Below, in pieces: positions 24,113 to 37,746 of a stretch of 64,000 nt of DNA; positions within the stretch are counted from its first letter, which is position 1, and every line of letters starts with the position of its first letter. The stretch spans positions 62,001-126,000 of the forward strand of contig JAGYVD010000008.1 in NCBI GenBank assembly GCA_021209875.1. Reading direction: 5' to 3'. Both the position numbers and the translations under genes were made by a program. This stretch comes from Rosellinia necatrix. Its lineage: Eukaryota; Ascomycota; Sordariomycetes; Xylariales; Xylariaceae. The notes under the pieces were generated by a model. That model made no database searches, was not told the DNA's origin, and was given only the letters and a program-made list of their open reading frames with translations.

Positions 24113-24325
24113 TAGCATGCTAACTAAATAACAGCTTATTTGTTTTTATTACGTTTTTATATAAATTAACACTTAAAAAAGCTTAAAGCTAAATTAAAGC
24201 TTTAAAACTAAATAAAAAGTTTAAAACTTAGTAGATTAAACTAATAAAATTTTAAAGAATTAATTAGCCAGCTGCTGCCAAATAGTTGCTAAAAACAGCA
24301 ACTGTTTTTTAAATGCCCGGCATTT

Positions 24326-24581
24326 TGTTAGAGTAGGCAAGAGGTGCTAGGCTTGGCACTACCAGTTGCCCCACTATAAGATTAAATAAAATGGCCCAGG
24401 CCACCTGGGCTAGCCCACTTAGGCTAGGCCCACCCACCTACCTGTACTAATAGGTGGAATTCTAGGACTGCACCTAGAATTCCACCATCTTCATCACCAA
24501 CTATATACAACACCACAAACTAGACCAAAATACAGCAAAATACAGCTATTTACAGCTTCATACCCCTGACCAGATTTATCA
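24326..24581 (+). repeat. T right LTR
   Basis: 256 bp, the same length as the left copy, with an intact CA end. Directly before it lies AAATGCCCGGCATTT (24311-24325), a 6-bp hairpin with a CCG loop, where a polypurine tract would be expected. Confidence 0.92.
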
Positions 24582-24586
24582 AATAA

Positions 24587-27500
24587 TAGATAATAATTTT
24601 AATATTTTAATTATATTTTTTGCTTTAATTGTCGGTTTAAAAATAATAACTTGTTGCTATTTTTAATAACATATTTATTTAAGTTTATAAAATTTGCCAG
24701 AATTTAAACATAAATTTCAAGTTTTTATTTAAAATAATCTTTGCTAGCATGCTTTAGTTATATAATAATAATATAAATATAAGAACTTCTGCTTATTTTT
24801 TAGCTTTATATATAGCGTTTTTAGGTATTAATAGTGTTTTTTTAAAAAATTTACAAGTAACCGGTATAAAAGCGTTATAAGCTGTATAGCTTTTTATTTT
24901 TTAAAAAGTGTTTATTATTAAAACTTTTAGTAGACCGATAATAAAATTTATTATAATAATATAGTATAGCTGTAGTAGTTTTATAATAGGTTTTAATTTT
25001 TTTAGTAGTTTCTGCTAATTAATTATATATTTAAAATCTTAAAAACAATATTAAATATATTTAGGAATTTATTTTGAAAGCTTATAAATAATAAATTTTT
25101 ATAGTTTATAATATATTTTTAAAAATCGAAATAATGTTTTTATTATATGTTATTTATAATAGCTGTTATTAATAATTAGCTAAAATATATAACTTTATTT
25201 CGTTTTAAATATTTATTACATAAAATAATTTATTTTAAATTTTATATAAAAACGAACTAATAGCCGGCTATAATAAAAACTAATTTTTTAAATAATTATA
25301 TATTTGCTGCAGTTATTTTTTATACTATTTGCTTATTTTTTTATTATTTTAGCAAAACAAAGGTTTTTTATACCTTTAAACAAGCTTTTTTTTTTTAATA
25401 TTATTTATTTTAATTTTTATAGCTGCAATATAACTAAAGTTTTTAATAATATTTTTAAAAGTTCTTTAGTTTTTATTATTTTAAATAATAGCATTGTTAG
25501 CGTTATAAACTGTTAATAACTTTAAAAAACGTTTAATATTAGATTAAATTTATTTAATATATAGTAAATATTTAATTAAAATTAAAATAAATATATAAAC
25601 GCTGTTATTAATTTAATATTTAGCTTTAAAATATTAACTAATTTTAAATTTATTTATTTTATAATGCTTTATATAGTAAAGTAGTTTGTTGGTGCTACTA
25701 CTAATAATACGCAAAATTATATTTATGCTTATAATTAATAATATATTTAAACTAAAGCGGATATTTTTAACCCGGTAGATTAATAAGTTGTTTTTTATTA
25801 CGTAAAAATTTTACTTAAAAATAAAATAAGTCTGATATTATTAACAAAATTTTTTTTATTATTTTATATAAAGCTTAGAGAAAAAGCTATTATTTTATAT
25901 TTTTGCTTTTAAAAAGTATTAAGCTTAATAAAAGATTATTTTTTGTAGTTCTAATGCTTAAAATAGCTTATATTTATAAGCTAGTTTTAAATAATTTTAA
26001 AGCTTTAAATTTTTAGATTAGTTAATTTAAATATAATTTTTACTGTTTATTGCTGTTACGCTAAAATTATTTTAAAAATAGTTTTTGCTGTTCTAGCTTC
26101 TGCTAAAAGTTTTATTTTTTTTTTTTGCCATAATAAAAGCTTTTATTAGCATTATAAAATAAATTTCCGTAAAAATCCTATTATTTTAATATATATTTTT
26201 AAATTTATAAAAGTTATAAAAAGCTTAAGTTTATAAATAGTTTTAATTTAATTATTTATAATTATAAAACTAAAGCTGTTTATTAAAAACTTTAATAGTT
26301 TTATTACAGGATATGCTATAAAAGATTTTATTAGTTTTAAACTAAAGTTAATATTATTAAATATTTAAAAAATCTTTTTAATATGCTTGTAGTATTTATT
26401 AGCAGTTTTTAAAAATATAACTATATTATTAATATATCTGGCTATAAATTAGCTATATAATATAAAAATGTTGTTTATAAATCGTTATATATAGCTTAAG
26501 CTATTTTTAAATTTTATTAATATAATTTTAAATATATAAAAGCTTTTTAAAAAAATAATAAATATTTTGCTTTAATAGTAAAGCTATATTAATAATTAAT
26601 AAAAAAATTTAAAATAATCAACTATTATAATATATTAGTATTTTTTTAGTCTGGCTATAATGGCTTTTTATATTAGCAATAAATAAGCGTTAAATATAAT
26701 AATTTTGTTTAGCGATCAGAGGTCTACTACTATTTAGCTTTTTTTTTTATTATTTATATAACGCTATATAATAAATATTAAATATTTAAATAATATTAAT
26801 TGCTTTATAAAATCGAGTTTACTGTTTTAATGCATAGATTTAAACTATTTATTTATAATTTTTAATTTTTAATTTTTAATATATATAGCTTTGCTGTATT
26901 AAAAATTTAATTCTGTTATTTATTAACTAAATCTATTTATATTATATTATTTTCGTTTATTTTAATAATGCTTTTTGTCCGCCAGGTCTTATGTTTTTTT
27001 AAAAATGTTTTAAACTTTATTACAAATATATTATTTAAAGCATATATATACACCCTGTCTTTAGTTTTTATATAAAATATTAATTTAAGCTTTTAAGCTT
27101 TAAAAAATAGCTTTTAAATATATTAAACTTAATATATTTTATTATATTTTAAATGTTATTATTAAAATATTTAATTATTTTAAATAAAACAAAAGCTTTT
27201 TTAAACATATTAAACTTTTATAATATATAAAAATTATTTATAGATTTTTTTAATATTAACGCAGTAGTTAATAAGTTTGTTTTTTTTATATAGTATATAT
27301 ATAATTATTGTTCTAATAATCTAATATTATATTTATTTATGTTTTTGCTGTATAATAATGTTTTAATAAGTTTAATTAATAAAAAAATAGCTTTTAAGCT
27401 TATAAAAATATTATTGCTTTTAATGCTTTTATAATTATTAATATAAATATATAATCTTAACAAAAATTATTGCTATTTTATTACAAAAATTTATATAAGC

Positions 27501-30500
27501 AATTAATATTATAATTATAATATATAGTAGTATTATAATATTAGCTGTTATTATAACGTGTTATTTTATTAGCTGCTTTTTAGTACTAATTTTTATAAGC
27601 ATAACAATGTTATTACAGCTTTTAAATATAACTAATTTTTATAAAAAATTAATAATAGCTTTATTTATATTTATAAAATCTGTTTTTAATAATAAGTTTA
27701 GTTTTAATTTTTTTATAATCCAGGTCTTAATTTAAAAAACTTTTAGCTTAAATATATAGTTTATTTTTTCAGCAATATTTAGCTAAAATTAGGTTTTTTT
27801 TACAAAAATAATTAAGCTTTTAACTCTATTTATTATTATTAGCAATTTAAACTATATTTTTTTATATATAGTATAAATTAGTTTAGCTAGTTTTATATTA
27901 TTATTACTATAAAACAGCTGGTATTAAAACATATTATAATAATTTTATTTATATTATTAATTATAACCTGTAATTAAAAATATATATATTTTATTAAATG
28001 CTGTTTTATATTATATAAAATACTGTTTAATATTATATATATCGTATTAAATATATTATCGGCTAAAAATATTTCTGTTTTATTTAGTTTAAACTAATTA
28101 TTTTTAATATTTATAACAATAGTTTTTATATAATATATTATTTTTAATTATATAAATAAAAAAGCAGTTTTATTTAAAAATTATATATTATAATAATCAT
28201 ATTATATAACGTTTAGCTTTTTTATTAAATATTTAATAAGTTTATATTAAAAAAATCAGATAAATAGTATTATTTTTTTGTTTTTTATTAAAATATTTAA
28301 TAAAAGTTCTTTTTTTTTTAATTTTTTTATTATAATATATTTATACTATAATAAGTTCTGTTTTTAAGCTTTTAATTAATTATTATTAACAAGTAATAAT
28401 ATTTTATTGTTAATACCAGCGTAATTTTTTTAAGATCTGTTATAATTAAACTTATTTATAAAATATTTATTTAAATAATTTTTATATTTTACGATAAATT
28501 CTGCGCTTTTATTTGTTATAATTTTTTTTATATTTTTTATATATAGTATAACGTTATATGTTTAACGTACAGCTTTCATTTTTAAAATTATTATATAAAA
28601 AAATTCTGTTATATATTTAAAATTTATTATAGTTTTATATATTATTATAGTTTTAAAAACGTTTTTAGTTTTTATAAGTTTTTTTATAGTTTTTGCGATT
28701 ATGCTGCGTTATAAAGTTACTGTTTTATTAATTTTTTTTTTGATTAAAAAAAGTATTATTTATTAATTTTTATGCTTATAGAATAATAGTTTTAATAATA
28801 GAAGAAAAATAAAAAGTTGTAAAGCAGAAAAAAAAGTTGTTTTTTTTTTTTTATTATAATATAGCAATATAGTTTTATATATTTTTGTTTTTTTTAACGT
28901 AATTAAAAAACTAGTTTAAATTAATAAATACTGTTAGTTTTTATATAGCTGTTGCAAATTTAAATAAAACTAGTTTTATATATAATTATAAAACTATATA
29001 TTTAAAATAAAACTTAAGTTTTAATAACTTTTAATTATAAACATAGTTTATATTTAAATTAATATTTTTATAATATTAGCTGTTTATTATAAAAATAAAT
29101 AAACGCCTGCTTAATAACATCTGTAGTATTTTTATAATATTTTATTTTAAGCTTATTTAATATATATTTAAAACTAGCGCTTATTATTGCTTTAGTAAAA
29201 TTATTTAATATATTTATATATTAAAGCTAAACGTTGCTTTAAAATAATTAAAAGAAGTTGTTTTATAATATTTTTGCTTTAATAAAATCTAAAATATTTT
29301 GTTTTATTACAGCTGCAAAAAAATGAATATTTTTTTAATAAGCATTTCTTTTAATTATAATATAGTTGCCCGTATTAAAAATGTTTAATAAATTAAAATA
29401 AAAATATTTAATTAAATAAATCTTTTATATTTAATTATTATTTAATATAAAAGCTGGTTATTTAAAAATAATATTAGTTGTTTTAAATATATTGTTTATT
29501 ATATTTTTACGTTATTATTTTATATAAAAATTTATATTGTTAAAGTTATTTTTATTATATAACGCTAGAAATTTTATTAAATAATGCTTAAAAAGCATGT
29601 TTAAAAGTAGTAAAAGTAAAAGTAGTAGTAATAGCAGGTTAAATAATAAAAATAATAAAAATATAGACAAAAAAAATCTGTTTTTTTAAGCCTTGTAGTA
29701 TTATATTTTTTAATATTTCTGGCGTAAAAATAGTTTTAATTTGAAAGTTTAAAAAAAATAAGTTTAAATAAATTTATTTAAACAATAAAATAAAAAGGTT
29801 ATATATAATTATTTTTAATATAATAAGCTTATTAGTTTTATTTATAGCTTATTAAATATTATATATATTAATTATTTATTTTTTAAGTATAGCTTAAGTT
29901 AAATATTTTAGATTTTATTATATTTTTTTTTAAAAAAATATTAAAAGTTTTAAAATTTATTAAGTTTAAAATTAAGATTTAGAATTTTAATAAATAATAA
30001 TTAGTTTATTTTTAAATTTAAAATATTATATAGTTGTTTTAAAAAAAGCGGCTATTTAACAGCAAAATAATATTTTGCTAATTTTAAAAATTTATAAAAC
30101 TAAAAAGCTTTTTAGTAGAAACTATTAATAAAAAATAAAACTATAAAAAAAATAAGCTGTTATTATAACAAAATAAAAATAAATGTTATAAATAAAAAAT
30201 ATTTTTAAATTATATATTGTATTTAAATTATACGTTTATATTTAAATTATAAAATTTTATTAAAAGTTTTATAAATAACGTATTAATGCTAATAATTATA
30301 AAATTTATTAATAATAAACTATAAAAGTTTAATAATAACGTAATAACTTAAAAAAAAAAAAAAAAACTAAAGCTCGTTAAAATAAAAAAAACAAATATTT
30401 CGATATAAAAAAAAAAAAGCAGCTAAAAATTAAGCTTAACAAAAAAAATATATTTTTAATTAAATTAAGCAGAATATATTTAAAAAAAAAGGTCTGCCGA

Positions 30501-30656
30501 AAAGCTAACTGTTCTATATAAAAAAAAAAAAGATCGACCGAGGTCGCTAGCTATTATATAGTAGGCATTAAATCGTTAAAAAAAAATAAAAAATTAATTT
30601 ATTTATTTATTTTTTAAACTAACTAGTATACAGTGATTTTTAAAAGCTTTCTGAAA
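24587..30656 (-). mobile_element. Block G, right part: unclassified RIP-decayed element(s)
   Basis: T-rich up to about 29700, so probably minus-oriented, then A-rich with poly-A runs (for example 30346-30366 and 30515-30530). Stops occur in all frames; the frame at 25304-25516 (70 codons) has no recognisable content. It ends at the second 15-bp minisatellite. The two minisatellites bracket the block, which could make them parts of terminal repeats, but no matching flanks or target duplication were found. Two or more elements may be merged here. Confidence 0.4.
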
Positions 30657-30745
30657 AAAAGGCTTCGCTAAGGAAGGCTTCTAAAAGGAAGGCTTCCCGA
30701 AGGAAGGTTTCCTGAAGGAAAGGTTCTGCCAGAATGGCTTCACAT
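30657..30745. repeat. 15-bp minisatellite, copy 2
   Basis: The unit order is the same as at 17732-17820 (units ending GCTAA, TAAAA, CCGAA, CTGAA, TGCCA). The flanks are unrelated. Differences from copy 1 are nearly all C/T or G/A, so both are RIP-altered descendants of one array. Confidence 0.85.
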
Positions 30746-33700
30746 AAATAAAAAAAGAAAATAAATAATAACATGTTAAAAACATGCTCTAATATAATAT
30801 ATAAAACAGCTAACAATATTTTTAACCGCAAGATTTTTCTAGTTCAAGCGTTAAATATTAATAATCCACTTAATAAAACTTTTTAATAAAGTTATATATA
30901 TTTATAAATTAATGCTAAGCTGTTTTTAGTTAAATAAAACTATTAAATTTATATTAACTTTAATATTAAAAAGTTATTATTAATAAATTTCATTACAAAT
31001 AGGGTAATATATAAAACTATTTTTAATTAAATTAAGTTTATTGTTATAAAAATAAATCTGTTAAACTTAAAAAGGCTAAATTTATTTTTAATATTAAAAA
31101 ATAAACAGAACTAAAAACTTAAAATATTTAAATATATAACAAAAAATAAGTAGTAAAAATTATTTAGAACTAAAAATATTATTTAATAATAATTTTTATA
31201 TTTATATAAAGGTATAATTAATTATAGATCAGAAATATTTATTTGGAAGGCTAAAAAATAAATAAATTTATCGCTTATTTAATATATTTATTTATAATCG
31301 TAAATATATATATAAAATAATTAATTAAAAAGAATAAAATTATAAAATAAAAACAAGCTTATTTTATAATAAAATATAAACTTTATTAAATTATAAAAGG
31401 TTTTATTTTATAGTTATATATAAAAATAATATATATAATACAATTAAAGGTAAAATTTTTAAAATAGTATTAAAAATAAATATTTTAATAAAAACTATTA
31501 AAATTTATAAAAATATTAAGCAAAGTTAAATTTAAAAACAAAAATAACAAAGTATATATAAGCTTTTAAAAATTAATAATAATAACTTTTATAGTTGCAC
31601 CTACAGCTTTAGCTAAAACTAATAAATAATTTTTAATCAATATAATTATTATAATTAATATAAAGTTTAGGCAAAGTTTTTATTAATTATAAAAATAATT
31701 AATATAATATTAAACTTAAAAACAGTCGCGTATTTAAATAAAATAAATTATATATTAAACTTTATAATAACTTTTATAATAAACATATAAATAACTAATA
31801 TATTTAAGATTATATAAAAAGTATTAAATATAAAGTAATACGTTTAAATATATTAATAAAAAGTATTTTTGTATAAACATTATATTTAATATAATAATTA
31901 AGTTAAAAGCTTTAAAAACTTTAAGCTAAACTTTTTATATAAAAAAATAAACTTAAAATTAAAAATATATATTTTTTTGAGTATTAAAAACCAGGCGATT
32001 TTTTAAAACTATGATAAAAAAATATTTATATATACGCTAAAAAACATTTGAAGCTTTTGAATTTATTAAAATAGTTATATTCTATAATATTTAAATAAAT
32101 TGTAAAAAATAAATATTTTATACAAAAAGCAATTTAAAATATTTTTATTAATAATTAACAGAAAATTAAATTAAAATTAACACGGTATTTTTTAATAAAT
32201 AAAATATAAAAGTATTAAACAATATTTATAACAAGCTATATAAAATAAATTAATTATAATAAATAAATAAACTAATATTTGGTGTTTATTTTACTTTTAT
32301 TATAAAGCAAAAATATATAAAATTAAAAAAAGCTAAATAATAGTTAATATTTAATAATTTAATAAAATAGTAGTTTTAAACAGGTATTTATTATTTTTAT
32401 AAAACAAAATGATTAAAAGCTTGTTAAATAAAAAATATATTATAATTATTAATGCAACAGAATTTTTTATTAAATTTTAATATATTTTAAATTTAAAAAC
32501 ATGGTTTTAATAATTAGTTTTTATAGTTTAAAATAATTTAATATAATATTAATAAAATATAATAAATTTTTAATATATATATAAATATATATAAATTAAC
32601 CGCTATATAAGTATATATATTATTATTAATGCTTTATTAACAACGTTATTATATATTTTAATAGTTATAAAATTATTTTGAACATATTAAAATAATTTTT
32701 ATTTTGTTTTATTAAAAAATATTACGATATTTTTATAAAGTCTTTATTAACTATTTATTTATAAAGTTTTTAAATTTTGTATAAACGTTTTAAAACTATT
32801 AATTATTACTAAATAAATATAATAATTTTAATCATTAGTTTTTTAAAAATATTACAAGCTTTTAAAAATATTTTAAAACAAGCGGACTTTTTATAATTTA
32901 ATTCTATATTACGTTTAATTAGCAGAACTATTACAAAATTAAAAAATTAACCTCCTAGTTAAAAAAGTAAAAAAGAAAATCTTAAAAAAAAACATATATG
33001 TTATATTTATAATATATATTTCAAACTAATAAAAACAAAAATAGCTTTATTTATAATTATTTAAAATATTATTTATTATAAAATAACTTTATAATATTAT
33101 AATTTAAAAACCTCTTTTTTATAAATAAATAAAACAAAACAACATAGTTTTAAAATTATATTATTTTATATAAATAAAAATATAATTAAACATTTAAAAG
33201 CTTAATTTTATTGAAATAAATAAAACTAAGTATATATTTAAGTTATAGTTTATTATAAGCTCAAACTAAAAATAAATTATTTAAATTAAAAATAGCTTGT
33301 TTTATTTAAGCTGCTAAAAACTATAAATAATAGTTTTATTTAATAAAATAATAGAATTATATTTATAAACTATTTCATAATTAAAAATATAAGCGCTTAA
33401 ATATTATTTAATATAGCAGCTTTAAATAATATAAAATATTTAATCCATTAATTTGTTAATATATTTTTTTTATAAATTTTAAATATATTATTTATTAAAC
33501 AAATTAAATTATATCTTAAATATATTAAATAGACTTAAATTTAAATAAAACGTTATAAATAAAACAGGCAAGTTATAAAAATTAAAAAAACTAGTAATAT
33601 TAAACTTAATATAAACCGTGATAAAACATATAATAAAAATAATAATAAACAATAAATAAAAATAAAATTTAAAAAGTTATTAAACTAACGTACAGTATAT

Positions 33701-35037
33701 TAAAATAATAAATAAGTTAAATATTCCGGAATTTTGCTAGCACAAGAAAAGCGTTATAATATTTTTTAAACTTAAGCTTTTTTTTTAATTATAAATAGCT
33801 TAATTTATAACTAATATAAAAAATAAAACGATTATATATTTTATATAATATAATTTCTTAAATATTTAAAGCTATACGTAATAATAAATATTATGCTATT
33901 ACGAAAAATAATAAAAAACTTTGAAAAGTTTTATATTTATTATAAATTTTAGTTAGTTAAAAAGTATATTAAAGGCTGTTTAAATTATAATTTTAATTAT
34001 ATAAATTATTTTAAACTAATAAAAGTTTTAAATTAATATGTTTAAAAATATAGTATTCATTTAAATAATAACAACCGATTTTATATTAAAATTATTTTTA
34101 ATAAATATTAAAAATATTTTATAATAATTAATAAACAAAAATATAATAATATACATAATTATATAATAATTATATTATTTTAAATATTTAAACAGAGCTT
34201 GTTTATTTTTAAAAAAAAAAGATATAACTAAAAACTAAGCTAATATATTTATAAAATAATTATTAACAAGCGCTTAAAAGTTTTTAAAAATATTATTTTA
34301 ATTAAAACTAAACGTTTATATTTAATTTTTAAAAGAAATATAAAAGGTTTTAAATATAAAACTATTAATAATTATAATATATTATTTTTTAAACAATAAA
34401 TTATTAAAACAAAAAACTCAATAATTAAATCAATAAGATTTTATTATAACTTTAAAAACTTTAAATTTAATTAAATTAATTTATATTTAATATTATAATA
34501 AAACTTTAATATTATATAATTATAAACAATATAGTTTGTTTTAAACAAACCATTATTTAGATTTAAATTATTAAAAATTTTAAATTTTATTACTAATTAG
34601 TTTAATTAACTTAATCTAAAATAAATAAAAACTTAGAAAACCTATTTTAAATAAAACATTAAATTAACAATAAATTTTGCTGCAGTACAACCTAAAAATA
34701 TTATAATAGCAAATATTATATATATAATTTATTTTTAATAAAAAATATTATTAAGTTCATATAACAAATATTATTTAAAAATAAACGTTTAAAAAAATAT
34801 TTATAATAACGCGTAAAATTTTAAATAATAAAAAAAAAAGTTAAAACTTTAGCTTATAAATTAAATTTTTTAAAGTATTATGAAAAATTTTTAATAACAT
34901 TAATACTTTATTTAAAACATATATATAATTAAAATAATTTTTTTAAACAAATTAAACTAGCGCCTGGGCTGATAAAAGCTAACCCCTCTAAATATTTAAA
35001 TAATAATAATAAAAAAATATATAAAATTAAACAAAGT
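30746..35037 (+). pseudogene. F internal region, right part
   Basis: A-rich in the plus strand, with stops throughout. At 34849 a frame reads L-A-Y-K-L-N-F-L-K-Y-Y-E-K, like the LAYKL segment near the 3' end of family E. Stretches near 34280-34330 also resemble E1 near 10570-10620. This suggests that F is a distant Gypsy-type relative. No catalytic motif is readable. Confidence 0.4.
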
Positions 35038-35405
35038 TTCTATATCACCAACAGGGCACACCGCGCAGTATAAATAGCATATATTCTAGGGGAGAGCGTA
35101 AGCTTAATACAGGTCGCTTTTAATACAAAGCCGCAGCTAAAAGTATAGCAAACGTACGCTTATCCTTTAGCGTTAAATTCAGTACATAATCAGGCCTAAA
35201 AAGCTAGCCGGAAAAATGCCCTACGTTATATATACTATCTACCGACTAAAAAAAACCTAATCTTTCTCTGGTGGCCTGTTGCTATCAGGTAGTAGGTAGG
35301 ACGAATTTAAAGCTATTTTAAGCTTAATATGCCAAAGAGTTAGGGTTATGAAAAGGGAAGTTAGGTGGTGGAGCCCTGACCCTAGTAGAACTTAATCATT
35401 AAACA
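35038..35405 (+). repeat. Y2: LTR-like repeat, well preserved copy
   Basis: This is the inverse partner of 12-372, far less mutated (GGGCACACCGCGCAGTATAA, CTTTCTCTGGTGGCCTG, TAGTAGGTAGGACG). It lies within F, about 240 bp before the F right LTR. TTAAACA occurs on both sides (about 35027 and 35400), which may be part of a target duplication. The plus strand has a TATA-like GTATAAATAG 25-35 bp from its start, so plus is the likely transcription direction. Confidence 0.7.
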
Positions 35406-35645
35406 CTGTATTAATAAAAAAAAACAGATTTAATTGTTTAATTAAATAATAAAACTAAAAATATAAATATAGTTAATAATATATTAAAAACTAACTACGT
35501 TAATTAAAAAAAATAATAAACAATTATTAAAAAAAAACAGCTTTTATTTTAAAATAAAAAAAAAAATTAAGCGCAGAAAACGGCCCTATAAAACAACCTA
35601 ACATATTATTAAAAACAGTAGCTGTTTTTCTGTCACCTGGTATTT
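35406..35645. other. F tail before the right LTR
   Basis: 240 bp of A-rich sequence without a gene. A short preserved GC patch CTGTCACCTGGTATTTT lies directly before the LTR. No polypurine tract is obvious. Confidence 0.4.
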
Positions 35646-35848
35646 TAATAAAGTTTTTAAAAAAGCATATATTAATCGAGCTAACAGCTTGTATATTATT
35701 AGATTAAATAAGTTGTATAAGCTACGGCTGGCAACAGGTGGCCTATGGCCACCCCTGCAGAGGTTAATTCTAAACTTACTAGAATTCCCCACTTAACAAA
35801 AGAATTAATAACAGCAGCTTTTTTGCTACCTTTATATTAATCTTTTTA
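35646..35848 (+). repeat. F right LTR
   Basis: 203 bp, starting TAATAAAG (TG mutated to TA) and ending TCTTTTTA (CA mutated to TA), then the ATATT duplication. The central block GCTACGGCTGGCAACAGGTG is preserved. A frame at 35598-35792 (minus) is only a shadow of this repeat. Confidence 0.85.
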
Positions 35849-37740
35849 ATATTATTATAATAAATATTAAACTTCTTGTATTATTTTCTTGCTTTTTATT
35901 TAGCTTTTTATATTTAATTTTACAGCTTCATCTGTTTATAAATAAAAATATTATGTACCTATATTTATGTTTTATGCAGGTTTTTTTTAATTTTTTATTA
36001 GTTATTTGATTAGCTAAAGTTGATTTTTTAATAGCTTGTTTAATAATCAGGGTTTTAATTATTCTACCATTTATAATATTTTTAACACGTTATAAATAAC
36101 TTTTTTTTTTTACACCTTATAATTATTTTACTCTTAAAGCTTTTTATTAAAATTATTTTTACTATAATAAATTTTTACTCTTATATGGGAAAAACTAGTT
36201 TGAGCTTAAAATCTGCTCTGCTAGGACATTTATTATTAATTTATATACATGAGTTTAATTAATTAACCTATAAATAAAAGAATTTATAATATTCGGTATA
36301 TTTTTAAGCTTTTGTTAATTATTTATTTTATGCCGCTGTTTATTTATCAAATTTAAACCTTTTAGGTTTTTTACTGGGGTTTGTTTAATTTTAAGAGCTA
36401 GTTTTTTTTTTAAAATAAAACCGCTTTTATTAAATTCAAAACTTTTAAAAATAATTATTTTTATATTTAAAAAACTTACATATAATATAAATAAATTATG
36501 TTATATTTAATTAAATATATAATATAAGCTCAGAGTTTAATTTTATATATTTGCTACCTTTTAATAACAAGTTTATTTTTATTAAATATATATAATATTT
36601 ATATATATATATTTTTTGTAGTTAGTTATAAATTATTTCTTAAGGTTTTTATTTACACTGAATTATACTTTTAATACTACTACGTTAATTAACATTTAAA
36701 TATATAATAAAAAAATAAAGCTTTTAAACTTTGAAAAAGCTTTTATTACATAGTTAAACAGCTGTTTAAACTATTTTTAGCTTTAGTTTTTATAATAACC
36801 TAGTTTTATTAAACGGTTTATTTATTTTATTGATTATTTTTTAGCTAGTGTATATAATATTTTCAACAAACTTTTTAATATAAAATAAAAAAAGTGTATG
36901 ATTAATTTTTTTGTGTTTGAATTAAAGCTTATATTAAGTTATATTTATATAAACTATGATTAAAACATTTAAATTATGGTTAATAATTTAAATTATAAGA
37001 TTACAACATTTTTTTATTTAATATACAAATTATTTAATTTTTAAAAAAATTTACATAACAGTTTTATTTATTAAAAATATACAAATTAATTTAGAATATT
37101 TATTTTTAAATATTCACCCCTAATTTAATTTATTATATAGTATTAAATAATTAAACTAATTTTAATACAGCTTATAAAAATCTTGCACAGTTTTTTTGTT
37201 TAAAAGTTATTTAAATATTTATGATATTATATATACAATAATATATATTTTATATTTAATATATAAAGTTTTCTTAATTTTTTACGTTTAGCTACATATA
37301 TTAATGTTTATAAAATATAAATTTTTGAAGGTGTTAATTATTATTATTAAAAGGTTTCAAATATTTTTTTACCTTCGAAAACTTTGCAAAATAGTTGATA
37401 AGCTCAAATATATTAAAATTATTTAAATATAATTAACTTAGCAGAACTTTTAAAAATTATATTTATATTTAAAAACACTAAATTATAATATTTAATAAAT
37501 TAAACTATTAAAATATTATCTTTTCTATTTTTAAAATGTAATAAATAATTAAAATTATAATATTACACTTTCTTTTCTCATTAAACAAGCTTTTAAAACA
37601 ATATTTATATATACTTTTTTTATTATTATAATATTAATAAATATTATATTTATTAATATGTTTTTTTAAAACACAATAATATTTTTTAAATAATGTTTAT
37701 ATTTTTATTTTTAGCTAAAATAACAATCTAAGTTTTAAGA
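35849..37740 (-). mobile_element. XB2, 5' half beyond F
   Basis: It aligns in the same orientation with XB1 from about 1655 to 3534 and then, with no H element, from 3715 to about 3850. This shows that H1 is an insertion. It ends at 37740 against XB3. The expected remaining 1.9 kb of XB2 was not found on the far side of XB3, so it is probably deleted. Confidence 0.7.
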
Positions 37741-37746
37741 GCTTTA

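Larger units (their letters stand above)
22213..24581 (+). mobile_element. T: short, probably non-autonomous LTR retrotransposon
   Basis: It has 256-bp LTRs at both ends, TG and CA termini, an AATAA duplication, a primer binding site and only 1857 bp of interior. That is too short for gag-pol, so it resembles the TRIM or LARD class of non-autonomous elements. The interior contains CTAGC-rich repeats and one stop-free stretch. It uses the same primer binding site and AAT spacer as family E, so E or a relative could have mobilised it. It is one of the youngest insertions because its sequence is little degraded. Confidence 0.88.
14850..35848 (+). mobile_element. F: LTR element carrying nested insertions
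   Basis: Two 203-bp LTRs in direct orientation (14850-15052 and 35646-35848), with an ATATT duplication outside, delimit 21 kb. That is far more than one element, and most of it is later insertions: block G (about 17.8-30.7 kb) and within it element T. The remaining F sequence (15053 to about 17.7 kb, and about 30.75-35.6 kb) is A-rich, which suggests plus orientation. Its right part contains a LAYKL segment at 34849 like that of E, suggesting Gypsy affinity. The class is otherwise unproven. Confidence 0.8.

Noticed and set aside
25304..25516. 70-codon frame (plus), the longest with a start codon
   Set aside because: Phe/Ile/Asn-rich composition expected by chance in T-rich DNA, with no ribosomal, promoter or homology support.
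25821..25860. Minus-strand reading F-V-N-N-I-R-L-I as a decayed reverse transcriptase F-x-D-D motif
   Set aside because: The flanking residues on both sides do not resemble any LINE, Gypsy or Copia reverse transcriptase, and such a short match is likely by chance in this composition.
32250..32340. Copia-type integrase segment in F (N-I-W-C-L-F-Y-F)
   Set aside because: Another frame is equally open over the same bases and no second motif supports it.
35598..35792. 64-codon frame (minus)
   Set aside because: It lies in the F right LTR and is not preserved in the left LTR.
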